NCBI GenBank assembly: GCA_902493345.1
Contig: CABUPM010000013.1
Location: 1-30,569 of the forward strand
DNA from: an uncultured Eubacteriales bacterium
GTDB taxonomy: Bacteria > Bacillota > Clostridia > Lachnospirales > Bianqueaceae
Direction: 5' to 3'
DNA: 30,569 nt
The notes beneath the pieces were generated by a model. The model worked only from the letters and a program-made list of their open reading frames with translations, made no database searches and was not told where the DNA came from. Shown here one piece after another: positions 16,500-23,918 of this stretch (positions are counted from its first letter, which is position 1; every line of letters starts with the position of its first letter). A program made the translations under genes and the position numbers.

Positions 16500-16527
16500 A
16501 ATCTTCTCCGCTGATACTTGTTTTTAC

Positions 16528-16555
16528 ATTGTATGAGCCGTGGGGAAGTTTATGA
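16528..16555 (-). promoter_or_regulatory. Sigma-E-type promoter of spoIIID
   Basis: On the minus strand, TCATAAA (16549-16555), 13 bases, then CATACAAT (16528-16535). The -10 matches the sigma-E consensus CATACAHT fully. The -35 fits KMATATW in most positions, and the spacer is one base shorter than usual. The start near 16521 gives a leader of about 20 bases. Confidence 0.6.
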
Positions 16556-16556
16556 T
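16529..16556 (+). promoter_or_regulatory. Candidate sigma-A promoter of the DUF2974-MATE operon
   Basis: TTGTAT (16529-16534), 16 bases, then TATGAT (16551-16556). It occupies the same bases as the divergent spoIIID promoter, each -35 lying over the other's -10. Neither element is a perfect consensus. Confidence 0.4.
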
Positions 16557-16584
16557 ATGCTGCCAAAAGAAAGGATGGTTTGCT

Positions 16585-17715
16585 ATGAATATGTTAGACT
16601 ACTTACAGTGGAGAGGGGATCTAAGCCTAGAGAAAGCCCATTTTCAGGAAGTAGACGCATTGATCTTATCACGTGTTTCGTATCTGCCGATGGACGGAGT
16701 TCTGACCGAGGATTGGGATGCGGGAAAGACAATGGCACACGCGGTACAGGAACTCGCGGCAACCGAAGGGTACCATCTTCTGTGGCCCGATGACGGACCG
16801 ATGATGCAGCTGGCAGCGCAGAGCGAACGCTTTGGAGGCATGCGGCTCTGCGGTTATGTGAATGTTCTGGATACGGATCAGGAGAAGCAGTTTTCAGCGG
16901 TGACCATTCGGCTGAATGATCAGGATATTTTCGTTTCTTTCCGGGGCACGGATAACACCTTGGTCGGCTGGAAAGAGGATTTTAATATGAGTTTTATGGA
17001 GATCGTTCCGGGACAAAGGCAAGCGGCAGAATATCTGCAGCGAGCGGCCCTCTGCGCGCCAGGCAAGATCTATGTAGGCGGCCATTCCAAGGGAGGAAAT
17101 CTGGCAGTATATTCGGCAGCGTTTTGCGGGGAAGATCTCCAGGATAGAATCGTTCAGGTGTACAATATGGATGGTCCGGGCTTTGCGCAGAGCATCGTTC
17201 AGAAACCGGAGTATCAGCGGATCTGCAAACGCATTCTGACATATATTCCGCAAAATTCTGTGGTTGGCATGCTCTTGGAGCATGAAGAGCCCAGACAGGT
17301 GATTCATAGTACGGAGAACGGGCTGCAGCAGCACAATGTGTATTCCTGGGAGGTACTGCGGGATCATCTGATACCGGCACAGGGAGTAGAAAAGAGCAGC
17401 GAGTTCATCGATCACTCGCTGAAGAGCTGGCTTCAGGCGATGGACGAGGAGAAGCGAGGCAGGATCATTGACGCCGCGTTTGAGATCCTGAACGCTCCGG
17501 AAAAGGCAACGATGTCCGAACTCAGTGCGGATTGGATGCAGAGCGGTGTGGCGATGCTGCGGTCCTGGCAGCAGCTGGACAGTGAGGAACAGCGCAATAT
17601 GCTGGCGTCCGTCAAGACACTGGTCAAGGCGTTTTGGGAGAACATGGACATGCTGCAAAACCGGGGGAAAAAGTCTGAGAAGGAGACATCGGCTCTTGGA
17701 AAGGAAAATAAATGA
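16585..17715 (+). CDS. DUF2974 (Mbeg1-like) alpha/beta-hydrolase
   Basis: A 376-residue protein without signal peptide. The ATG at 16585 has AAAGGA 10 bases upstream. An open frame extends further upstream but overlaps the spoIIID promoter and has no ribosome site. Residues 160-175 read GKIYVGGHSKGGNLAVYS: GHSKGGN is the lipase-type nucleophile elbow with Ser168. FVSFRGTDNTLVGWKEDF (117-134) is the lipase-like oxyanion-loop segment (FRGT). Asp196 in YNMDGPGF and a histidine near DHLIP may complete the triad. This fits the uncharacterised Mbeg1/DUF2974 family, common in Firmicutes and often called a lipase-like hydrolase of unknown substrate. The ATGA overlap with the following MATE gene indicates translational coupling. 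Confidence 0.8.
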   Translation: MNMLDYLQWRGDLSLEKAHFQEVDALILSRVSYLPMDGVLTEDWDAGKTMAHAVQELAATEGYHLLWPDDGPMMQLAAQSERFGGMRLCGYVNVLDTDQEKQFSAVTIRLNDQDIFVSFRGTDNTLVGWKEDFNMSFMEIVPGQRQAAEYLQRAALCAPGKIYVGGHSKGGNLAVYSAAFCGEDLQDRIVQVYNMDGPGFAQSIVQKPEYQRICKRILTYIPQNSVVGMLLEHEEPRQVIHSTENGLQQHNVYSWEVLRDHLIPAQGVEKSSEFIDHSLKSWLQAMDEEKRGRIIDAAFEILNAPEKATMSELSADWMQSGVAMLRSWQQLDSEEQRNMLASVKTLVKAFWENMDMLQNRGKKSEKETSALGKENK

Positions 17716-19070
17716 AACATTCTCTGACCTCTGGTTCTATATGGAAAGGGCTGCTGTTCTTTGCGATGCCCATATTGCTCGGTAATATTTTTCAACAGCT
17801 GTATAATACGGCGGATGCGTTTATTGTCGGACGCTTTCTGGATAAAAATGCTTACGCCGCGGTCAGTTCTTCCGGCAGCCTGATCTTTCTTCTGGTAGGC
17901 TTCTTTAATGGAATCGCGACTGGAGCCGGTGTCGTAATCGCGAGATATTATGGCGCCAAGGAATATGACGGACTTCGGACAGCGGTACATACGACGCTTG
18001 CTTTTGGACTTGCGGCAGGAATTCTGCTGACGGTTCTGGGAATGACGCTGACACCGCAGCTTCTGACATTGATGCGAACGGATCCGGACGTAATGGAGAA
18101 TTCGGTCTCGTATTTCCGGATGTATTTTGCCGGAGCGATCGCGATCGTCATGTATAATCTCTGCGTGGGCATTCTGCAGGCAGTGGGGGACAGCAGACAT
18201 CCGCTGTACTATCTGATCCTTTCGTCGCTCATCAATGTCGCTTTGGATCTGCTGTTTGTAGGCGTCTTTCGTTGGGGTGTCTGGTCGGTCGCCTTTGCCA
18301 CGACAATCGCGCAATTTGTCAGTTTGGGGCTCTGTCTGTATCGGTTGTGCCATTACAAAACGGTATATCAGGTACACCTCAGTAAGATTCGTTTTGATCT
18401 GCCGATGCTGAAGCAGGTGGTGCGCTTTGGGCTGCCGTCAGGCGTGCAGAATTCGATCATCGCTTTTGCCAATGTGGTGGTTCAGAGCAATATCAACGCG
18501 TTTGGAGCCAATGCGATGGCAGGCTGCGGAACGTATGCCAAGCTGGAGGGCTTTGCCTTTTTACCGATCACCTGTTTTTCAATGGCGCTTACGACGTTTG
18601 TCAGCCAGAATCTGGGGGCGCAGCAATACGACAGAACCAAGAGAGGAACCCGGTTTGGTATTCTTTGCTCGGTGGTGATGGCGGAACTGATCGGTGTGAC
18701 TCTGTTTATACTGGCAGAACCGTTGGTAGCGCTTTTTCAGGGAGATGCCGGTGTAATCGCGATCGGTGTAAAGCAGGCGAGGATGGAAGCGCTGTTCTAT
18801 TGCTTCCTGGCTTTTTCCCATTGTATTGCGGGAATTATGCGGGGCGCGGGCAAGCCGACCGTACCGATGTTCGTCATGCTGGCTATCTGGTGCGTATTGC
18901 GTGTAACCTATATATCCATCGTCGTACCGTTTTTTGGCCGGATTGAAGTCGTTTTTTCAGCGTATCCGCTGACATGGTTTTTAAGTTCGGTTGTCTTTTT
19001 GATTTATTTTCTGAAGTCGGATTGGCTGCACAATTATGACCGGTTGAAACAAAAAGGGGCGCTGACATAA
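17712..19070 (+). CDS. MATE-family efflux transporter
   Basis: A 452-residue, 12-helix membrane protein. Its ATG overlaps the stop of the upstream hydrolase (ATGA). The N-terminus ILLGNIFQQLYNTADAFIVG is the hallmark of the clostridial MatE branch (NorM/DinF-like), and PSGVQNSIIAFANVVVQSNI starts the second MatE repeat. It exports small organic compounds by ion antiport; no substrate can be named. It has no ribosome site of its own as strong as the neighbours' (GGAAAATAA precedes the ATG), consistent with coupling to the hydrolase. The stop codon sits in the loop of an 8-bp hairpin (19058-19078). Confidence 0.9.
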   Translation: MKHSLTSGSIWKGLLFFAMPILLGNIFQQLYNTADAFIVGRFLDKNAYAAVSSSGSLIFLLVGFFNGIATGAGVVIARYYGAKEYDGLRTAVHTTLAFGLAAGILLTVLGMTLTPQLLTLMRTDPDVMENSVSYFRMYFAGAIAIVMYNLCVGILQAVGDSRHPLYYLILSSLINVALDLLFVGVFRWGVWSVAFATTIAQFVSLGLCLYRLCHYKTVYQVHLSKIRFDLPMLKQVVRFGLPSGVQNSIIAFANVVVQSNINAFGANAMAGCGTYAKLEGFAFLPITCFSMALTTFVSQNLGAQQYDRTKRGTRFGILCSVVMAELIGVTLFILAEPLVALFQGDAGVIAIGVKQARMEALFYCFLAFSHCIAGIMRGAGKPTVPMFVMLAIWCVLRVTYISIVVPFFGRIEVVFSAYPLTWFLSSVVFLIYFLKSDWLHNYDRLKQKGALT

Positions 19071-19078
19071 TCAGCGCC
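19051..19078 (-). terminator. Terminator of the cupin-reductase operon
   Basis: GGCGCTGA (19058-19065) pairs with TCAGCGCC (19071-19078) around CATAA. Read leftward the stem is followed by CCTTTTT. It overlaps the last codons of the convergent MATE gene. Confidence 0.6.
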
Positions 19079-19098
19079 GGATTCAAAAGAGTATGCGG

Positions 19099-19136
19099 AA
19101 TACAGCGGTACGGTGAACGTGCGGCTGTATTTTTTA
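19099..19136 (+). terminator. Terminator of the DUF2974-MATE operon
   Basis: AATACAGC (19099-19106) pairs with GCTGTATT (19124-19131). An inner stem GTACG/CGTGC extends it, and it continues into a T-run (19130-19135). Confidence 0.75.
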
Positions 19137-19141
19137 TGCGT

Positions 19142-20011
19142 TCATGCTAGGGGCTTACCGCTGAATACAGGGAAAAAGCTGAACTCGCCATAGTCTGCGA
19201 TAGGTTCCGTATGCATCAGAGTTTTCATACCCTCAGCGGAAATCGTAAAATCCACATGGGCATTGTCGCTCATATGAGCCGGATTGGCTGTTTTGGGCAG
19301 CGCGACCGCACCCAGCTGAATGGCATAACGAATGCAGAGCTGGGCGGCGGATACGCCGTATTTGCGGGCCATTTCGGTAATCGCCGGATTCTTCAGCGCT
19401 TCTCCGTGAGCAATTGGAGAATAAGCTTCCACCAGGATTCCCTGTTCCTTACAGAAATCTACCAGTTCCAGCGGAGTATTGCTGATATGCAGGAGAATCT
19501 GATTGACCATCGGTTTGATACGGCAATCGGCCAAGAGGTTTTCAAGATCATCCTTTAAGAAGTTGGATACGCCGATAACCCTTACCTTGCCGGCGGCCTG
19601 TGCGTCCTCCAATGCGCGCCAGACAGCTTTGTTTTCCTGGAAATAGCGCTTAGACGCGCGGAATTCTTTCCAGGGCTGGGGAGAGTGGATGATTATCTGG
19701 TCCAGATAATCCAGTCCCATCTTCTTCAGGGTTTCGTCAATGGATTTTGCGGCATCTTCATAGGTTTTCAGCTCGGCTGCCACCTTACTCGCAAGGAAGA
19801 GTTCCTGACGGGGAATTCCACAGGTACGAACACCTTCGCCGACGCCCTGTTCATTTCCGTAGGCCTGCGCTGTATCAATCAGACGGTATCCCAGCTTTAC
19901 AGCTGTACGGACTGCTTCTGAAGCCGTAGGATCATCCATCATCCAGGTGCCAAGTCCCAATTTAGGGATATACATACCATTCGCTAACGTATAGTTCTCT
20001 TGTAAGGTCAT
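19142..20011 (-). CDS. Aldo/keto reductase
   Basis: A 289-residue cytosolic NADPH-dependent carbonyl reductase. The ATG at 20011 has a perfect AAAGGAGG 7 bases upstream. The AKR tetrad is visible: Asp46 (LIDTAQ), Tyr51 (AYGNE), Lys76 (FLASKV) and His109 (IIIHSPQ). The substrate-side loop and C-terminal cofactor segment (GAVALPKTANPAHMSDNA) are also present. Usual length for the AKR5-like group is 270-290. It is 13 bases downstream of the cupin gene and shares its promoter, which is set up for MerR-type control. The role is probably detoxification of reactive aldehydes or ketones; which one is not visible. Confidence 0.9.
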   Translation of the reverse strand: MTLQENYTLANGMYIPKLGLGTWMMDDPTASEAVRTAVKLGYRLIDTAQAYGNEQGVGEGVRTCGIPRQELFLASKVAAELKTYEDAAKSIDETLKKMGLDYLDQIIIHSPQPWKEFRASKRYFQENKAVWRALEDAQAAGKVRVIGVSNFLKDDLENLLADCRIKPMVNQILLHISNTPLELVDFCKEQGILVEAYSPIAHGEALKNPAITEMARKYGVSAAQLCIRYAIQLGAVALPKTANPAHMSDNAHVDFTISAEGMKTLMHTEPIADYGEFSFFPVFSGKPLA

Positions 20012-20024
20012 GGTTGTTCCTCCT

Positions 20025-20456
20025 TTACAGTTTGGCATATTCTGCGTCCGTTACCGGTTCGCACCATTCATTTTTGCATTCTTTACCGGGAATCTCGATT
20101 GCGATATGGCTGAACCAGCTGTCTTTTTTCGCTCCGTGCCAGTGTTTGACGTTGGCGGGAATCGTGATGACACTGCCCTCATGCAGGCTGATAGCCGCTT
20201 TTCCTTCTTCTTGATACCAGCCCTCCCCGGCAGTACAGATCAGAAGCTGCCCGCCACCTTCCGCGGCATGGTGAATATGCCAGTTATTGCGGCATCCAGG
20301 CTCAAACGTCACATTGGCGGCAAACAGGCCGCCCTTCGGATCCGTCAGCGGATTCAGAAAAGAATCTCCGATAAAATATTGAGCGAACGCAGTGTTAGGA
20401 ATGCCTGTCCCAAACATGTTTGCCTGTTCAAATGCTTCTTTGTTTTCATACTTCAT
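20025..20456 (-). CDS. Cupin-domain protein
   Basis: A 143-residue single-domain cupin. The ATG at 20456 follows GGAGG by 8 bases. RNNWHIHHAAEGGGQLLICT (57 onward) gives the first cupin motif, with metal ligands His60, His62 and Gln70. IPANVKHWHGAKKDSWFSH (99 onward) gives the second, with His105/His107. This form is related to cupins often fused to or placed beside carboxymuconolactone-decarboxylase and aldo/keto reductase genes. The activity is unknown; a role in quinone or aldehyde handling fits the context. First gene of the operon with the reductase, and divergent from the MerR regulator. Confidence 0.85.
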   Translation of the reverse strand: MKYENKEAFEQANMFGTGIPNTAFAQYFIGDSFLNPLTDPKGGLFAANVTFEPGCRNNWHIHHAAEGGGQLLICTAGEGWYQEEGKAAISLHEGSVITIPANVKHWHGAKKDSWFSHIAIEIPGKECKNEWCEPVTDAEYAKL

Positions 20457-20535
20457 AGTAAAAACCTCCACATTATACAGTCCGCTATTGACAGATTCCC
20501 TGCCGGACTGTATGATATTCTTGAACTTCATGTAT

Positions 20536-20566
20536 ATCTTACAACTTAAAGTATACTTTAAGTCGA
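20536..20566 (-). promoter_or_regulatory. MerR-type promoter with perfect 20-bp palindrome
   Basis: On the minus strand TCGACT (20561-20566) and TAAGAT (20536-20541) are 19 bases apart, the over-long spacer typical of MerR-activated promoters. The palindrome ACTTAAAGTATACTTTAAGT (20544-20563) sits between them and is self-complementary throughout. Its core, CTTAAAG-N4-CTTTAAG, agrees with what I recall as the operator of the Bacillus aldehyde regulator AdhR. It drives cupin and reductase; the adjacent merR gene may also be controlled from it. Confidence 0.8.
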
Positions 20567-20598
20567 GAGTATTTTTAAATTTTTGGGAGGAATCATGT

Positions 20599-21075
20599 AT
20601 GATATATACAGTGGGAGAAATGGCCAGACTGCTGGGAGTTACAGCTTCCACCCTGCGCTATTATGATAAGGAGGGACTGCTGCCATTTGTGGAGCGTTCT
20701 TCTGGCGGCATCCGCATGTTTCAGGAGTCCGATATTGAATGGCTGCAGATCATTGGGTGCATGAAAAAGGCCGGAATGTCCATCAAGGATATCCGGCAGT
20801 ATATTCAGATGACCCTGCAGGGGGATGATACCATTGAAATGCGTCTTGCGATGTTTCGCCACCAGCAGGAGGTTTTAATGGAGCAGATGGAAGAGCTGCG
20901 CCATACCATGCAGATTGTAGAGTATAAATGCTGGTACTATGAAACAGCCAAGGCGGCTGGTACGATCGAGGCGCCGCAGAAGATGGATCTTGCAGAAGTG
21001 CCGGAGCGCTTCCGCAAGATCCGGCAGGAACTGCGGACGGCTCCAGGAGCCTTAAATGAAGAAAAAGAAGAGTAG
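20599..21075 (+). CDS. MerR-family regulator, AdhR/NmlR-like
   Basis: A 158-residue regulator. The ATG at 20599 lies 8 bases after GGGAGG (another ATG at 20595 is out of frame). Residues 1-70 are the MerR winged helix: IYTVGEMARLLGVTASTLRY, then YDKEGLLPF and the wing GGIRMF. A coiled-coil dimer helix spans about 75-115. Cys54 in IIGCMKKAGMSI matches the position of the single sensing cysteine in NmlR/AdhR proteins, which respond to aldehydes, nitrosothiols and other electrophiles. The paired cysteines of metal-sensing MerR proteins are absent. It probably binds the palindrome 36 bases upstream of its start and activates the divergent cupin-reductase operon. A C-terminal extension (about 115-158) has no recognised ligand pocket. 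Confidence 0.88.
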   Translation: MIYTVGEMARLLGVTASTLRYYDKEGLLPFVERSSGGIRMFQESDIEWLQIIGCMKKAGMSIKDIRQYIQMTLQGDDTIEMRLAMFRHQQEVLMEQMEELRHTMQIVEYKCWYYETAKAAGTIEAPQKMDLAEVPERFRKIRQELRTAPGALNEEKEE

Positions 21076-21086
21076 AAGAGCATGCG

Positions 21087-21132
21087 AAAAACACCGGATT
21101 CCAGAGAAGATAGGCTGGAATCCGGTGCTTTT
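21087..21132. terminator. Bidirectional terminator between merR and potD
   Basis: CACCGGATTCCAG (21092-21104) and CTGGAATCCGGTG (21115-21127) form a perfect 13-bp stem. CTTTT follows on the plus strand and five T on the minus strand, so it serves both convergent genes. Confidence 0.9.
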
Positions 21133-21133
21133 G

Positions 21134-22252
21134 TTACCCCCCGATGGAGGCCTTCAATTCCGTCCATAACACGTCATAGAGCGCATTGGCGCCGCCAAGA
21201 TCCAGAAATACCTCGCAATCGCCATAGACGGATTCTTCTGGGAACATGACCTCATTGTCCAGAAGATTTTCGTCCAGGATATCCTGCGCGTCTTCCAGAT
21301 CCCAGTCCAGAAGAGCAGCGAGTTCTTCGGCGGAAGTCTGTTCGGGATCGAGATACTGCAGGGCGTCTTCGCTCGGAGTGGAGTATCCGATTTCCCACAT
21401 GTTTTTAATCGCGATATCACTGCGGCACAGGAAGTTGATGAACATCTCCGCCTCCTCCTTGTGCAGGGCATTCGCGGGAATCACCAGGGAGTCGAACCAC
21501 AGATTACTGTTGGACGGTACGGTATAAGCAAGGTCCTCGTTCATGGACATAGCTGTCAGCGCGTCTCCGGAATATACAAGCGCAAGGTCCGCGTTTTCAG
21601 CGGCCATCTGATCCTTGGCCTGATCGACGTAATAGCCGTAGACCAGCGGAGACTGCGCCAGAAGAGAGGAGAGGGCCTCACGCAGATGTTCGGCATCGGT
21701 TTCATTACAGGAATATCCCAAACGTTTCAGGGCCGGCGTAAAGGAATCGCGAACACTGTCAGACATGATAATGGCATTCTCATATCGACTGTCCCACAGG
21801 CTGTTCCAGGTAGGAATCTCGCTGACAGTCCGCGTATTGTAGAGGATTCCCAGGGTTCCCCACATATAGGGGACAGAGTATTCATTATCCGGGTCAAAGT
21901 CCGGATTTTTATAATGGCTGCTGATTAGAGCATAGTTGGGAATGTTGCTGAAATCCAGCTTAGCCAGACGCCCTTCCTTGATGAGCCGTTCAATCATGTA
22001 ATCCGATGGGACCAGCAGGTCATAGTTGCTGCCGCCGGAGGTAAGCTTCAGATACATCTCTTCATTGGTCTCAAAGAGGGAGTAGATGACCTTAATACCG
22101 GTCTCTTCTTCAAATTGATCGATTACATCCATGTCGATGTATTCGCCCCAGTTGAATACACTGAGTGTCCGCTGTTCGGCAGAACGGCATCCGGAAAGGA
22201 GCAGAAGAGCCGCGCAGAAAAGCGGCAGAACCTTACAGAATTTACGGATCAT
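21134..22252 (-). CDS. potD: Spermidine/putrescine-binding lipoprotein
   Basis: A 372-residue extracellular substrate-binding lipoprotein of the polyamine ABC importer. The signal peptide ends in a lipobox LLSGC with lipidated Cys22. The mature start RTLSVFNWGEYIDMDVIDQF is diagnostic of PotD/PotF, followed by FEEETGIKVIYSLFETNEEM and NYDLLVPSDYMIERLI. Acidic and aromatic residues expected for polyamine binding (for example around VPYMWGTLGILYNT) are present. The start codon overlaps the potC stop (ATGA), so it is the last gene of a tightly coupled operon. Spermidine versus putrescine preference cannot be settled by eye. Confidence 0.95.
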   Translation of the reverse strand: MIRKFCKVLPLFCAALLLLSGCRSAEQRTLSVFNWGEYIDMDVIDQFEEETGIKVIYSLFETNEEMYLKLTSGGSNYDLLVPSDYMIERLIKEGRLAKLDFSNIPNYALISSHYKNPDFDPDNEYSVPYMWGTLGILYNTRTVSEIPTWNSLWDSRYENAIIMSDSVRDSFTPALKRLGYSCNETDAEHLREALSSLLAQSPLVYGYYVDQAKDQMAAENADLALVYSGDALTAMSMNEDLAYTVPSNSNLWFDSLVIPANALHKEEAEMFINFLCRSDIAIKNMWEIGYSTPSEDALQYLDPEQTSAEELAALLDWDLEDAQDILDENLLDNEVMFPEESVYGDCEVFLDLGGANALYDVLWTELKASIGG

Positions 22253-23070
22253 TTGGCGCCTCGCTTTCGTTTGGATACTTTTTTGCGGCGGTCACTGCTG
22301 AGCAGATTTACTAACAGCAGCAGAATCAGCACCGACAGGAACATGATGGTGGACAGGGCGTTGATCGATGGTTTGATGCCGCGTCTGGCCATGGAGTAGA
22401 CGATGATGCTCAGGTTGGAGATACCGTTGCCGGTGGTAAAGAAGCTGATGATAAAGTCATCGATGGACATGGTGAAGGCCAAAAGCGTCCCGGAGATGAT
22501 CCCTGGCAGAAGCTCCGGAATCATAACGCGGAAAAAAGCTTGTGCCGGACTGGCGCCCAGATCCAGTGCCGCTTCATAGGTGTTGGGATTCATCTGCCGC
22601 AGATGGGGCAGCACAGAAAGGATCACATAGGGAATATTAAAGGTGATATGGGCAATCAGCATGGTCATAAGCCCCAGAGGAAGCTTGAGCATAATAAAAA
22701 GCAGCATCAGAGAAATACCGGTCAGAATGTCCGGATTGAGCATGGGCAGATTGGAAACATTGGTCATAACAGAACGTTTCCAGCCGCGGTATCGGTGAAT
22801 GCCGATGGCTGCCAGGGTTCCGATGGCAGCGGCCACCAGAGAAGAGAGAACGGCAACCAGCAGGGTATTGCCCAAAGCGTCCATGATCTGGCTGTCGGAA
22901 AAGAGCTCCTGATACCAGCGCAGAGAGAACCCTGTAAACTGGGAGGTGCTTTTGCTGTCATTGAAGGAAAAGACCATCAGCAGGACGATCGGCGCATACA
23001 GAAACAGAAAGATCACGAACATATAAAAACGGGAGAAAAAGGAACCGACAGCGGATAGAATCTTTTTCAT
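22249..23070 (-). CDS. potC: Spermidine/putrescine ABC permease PotC
   Basis: A 273-residue inner-membrane permease with six predicted helices. The EAA loop that docks on the ATPase reads EAALDLGASPAQAFFRVMIP. The start was set at the ATG 23068-23070, whose A is shared with the potB stop (TGATG), with GAGGGGG just upstream. A GTG at 23073 is the alternative and adds one residue. It forms the channel with PotB. The late segment IDDFIISFFTTGNG matches PotC rather than PotB. Confidence 0.94.
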   Translation of the reverse strand: MKKILSAVGSFFSRFYMFVIFLFLYAPIVLLMVFSFNDSKSTSQFTGFSLRWYQELFSDSQIMDALGNTLLVAVLSSLVAAAIGTLAAIGIHRYRGWKRSVMTNVSNLPMLNPDILTGISLMLLFIMLKLPLGLMTMLIAHITFNIPYVILSVLPHLRQMNPNTYEAALDLGASPAQAFFRVMIPELLPGIISGTLLAFTMSIDDFIISFFTTGNGISNLSIIVYSMARRGIKPSINALSTIMFLSVLILLLLVNLLSSDRRKKVSKRKRGAK

Positions 23071-23918
23071 CACAGCAAGCCCCCTCTCTCATTTTCCTCT
23101 GCGTTATACCGGGAGGAGAGGTTCATGAACAGCAAGCTGATCACCATCAGAATCAGAGCCAACGCGGAGCCAAAGGCCCAGTTGTTGGTCCTTAAGAACT
23201 GGCTTTCAATAATGTTGCCGATCATATCCACTTTTCCTCCGCCCAGCAGGCTGGGGATTACAAAGGTGGTAACGGCAGGCAAAAAGACCATAGAGATGCC
23301 GGAATAGACGCCGGGCATGCTGAGCGGAAGGATGACCCGTCCGAAAGTATGCAGGGAGGAGGCGCCAAGATCGGAAGAAGCCTCAATCAGGCTGGAATCG
23401 ATCTTTTTCAGAGCATTATAGATCGGCAGTACCATAAAAGGCAGAAAATTATATACCATGCCGAGGACAACAGCCCCGCGTGTATTGATGAGCTTTTGAG
23501 CCGGCAGTCCCAGCCAGGTCAGAAGATGGTTCAGCAAACCGTTTTTTCCCAGAATGCTCAGCCAGGAATATGTCCGCAGCAGAAAATTCATCCACATGGG
23601 TAAAATAAAGATCATGATCATAAAGCTGGCCGAAGCGCGTTTGGAGAGGATGAGCGCCAGCGGATAGCCCAGGATGAGGCAGATCAGCGTGGATTCCAAA
23701 GCCAGTACAATAGAATTTAAGAGTACGCGCAGGTAAATTCCATTGGAGGAAAAGACCATGGCAAAGGCATCCAGCGTGAATCCGTCGGTTCCGTAAAAGG
23801 CATTATAAAAAACCAGCGCCAGTGGCAAAAGGATAAAGACGACGCCCCAGACGACCATAGGGATGACCATCAGACGCTGTCCTTCCGCCACAGTTTTGTA
23901 GGCTTTAGTTCTCTTCAT
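23070..23918 (-). CDS. potB: Spermidine/putrescine ABC permease PotB
   Basis: A 282-residue six-helix permease. There are several ATGs between 23936 and 23918. I chose 23918 because GAGGAGG ends 9 bases before it; the earlier ATGs lie in or before that site. The EAA loop is EASSDLGASSLHTFGRVILP and the segment VFLPAVTTFVIPSLLGG is typical of PotB. The first 14 bases overlap the end of potA, so translation is coupled. It works with PotA, PotC and PotD in polyamine import. Confidence 0.93.
   Translation of the reverse strand: MKRTKAYKTVAEGQRLMVIPMVVWGVVFILLPLALVFYNAFYGTDGFTLDAFAMVFSSNGIYLRVLLNSIVLALESTLICLILGYPLALILSKRASASFMIMIFILPMWMNFLLRTYSWLSILGKNGLLNHLLTWLGLPAQKLINTRGAVVLGMVYNFLPFMVLPIYNALKKIDSSLIEASSDLGASSLHTFGRVILPLSMPGVYSGISMVFLPAVTTFVIPSLLGGGKVDMIGNIIESQFLRTNNWAFGSALALILMVISLLFMNLSSRYNAEENERGGLL

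Noticed and set aside
11196..19070. The two MATE genes as a duplicated pair
   Set aside because: Their N-termini and second repeats differ clearly, so they belong to different branches of the family.
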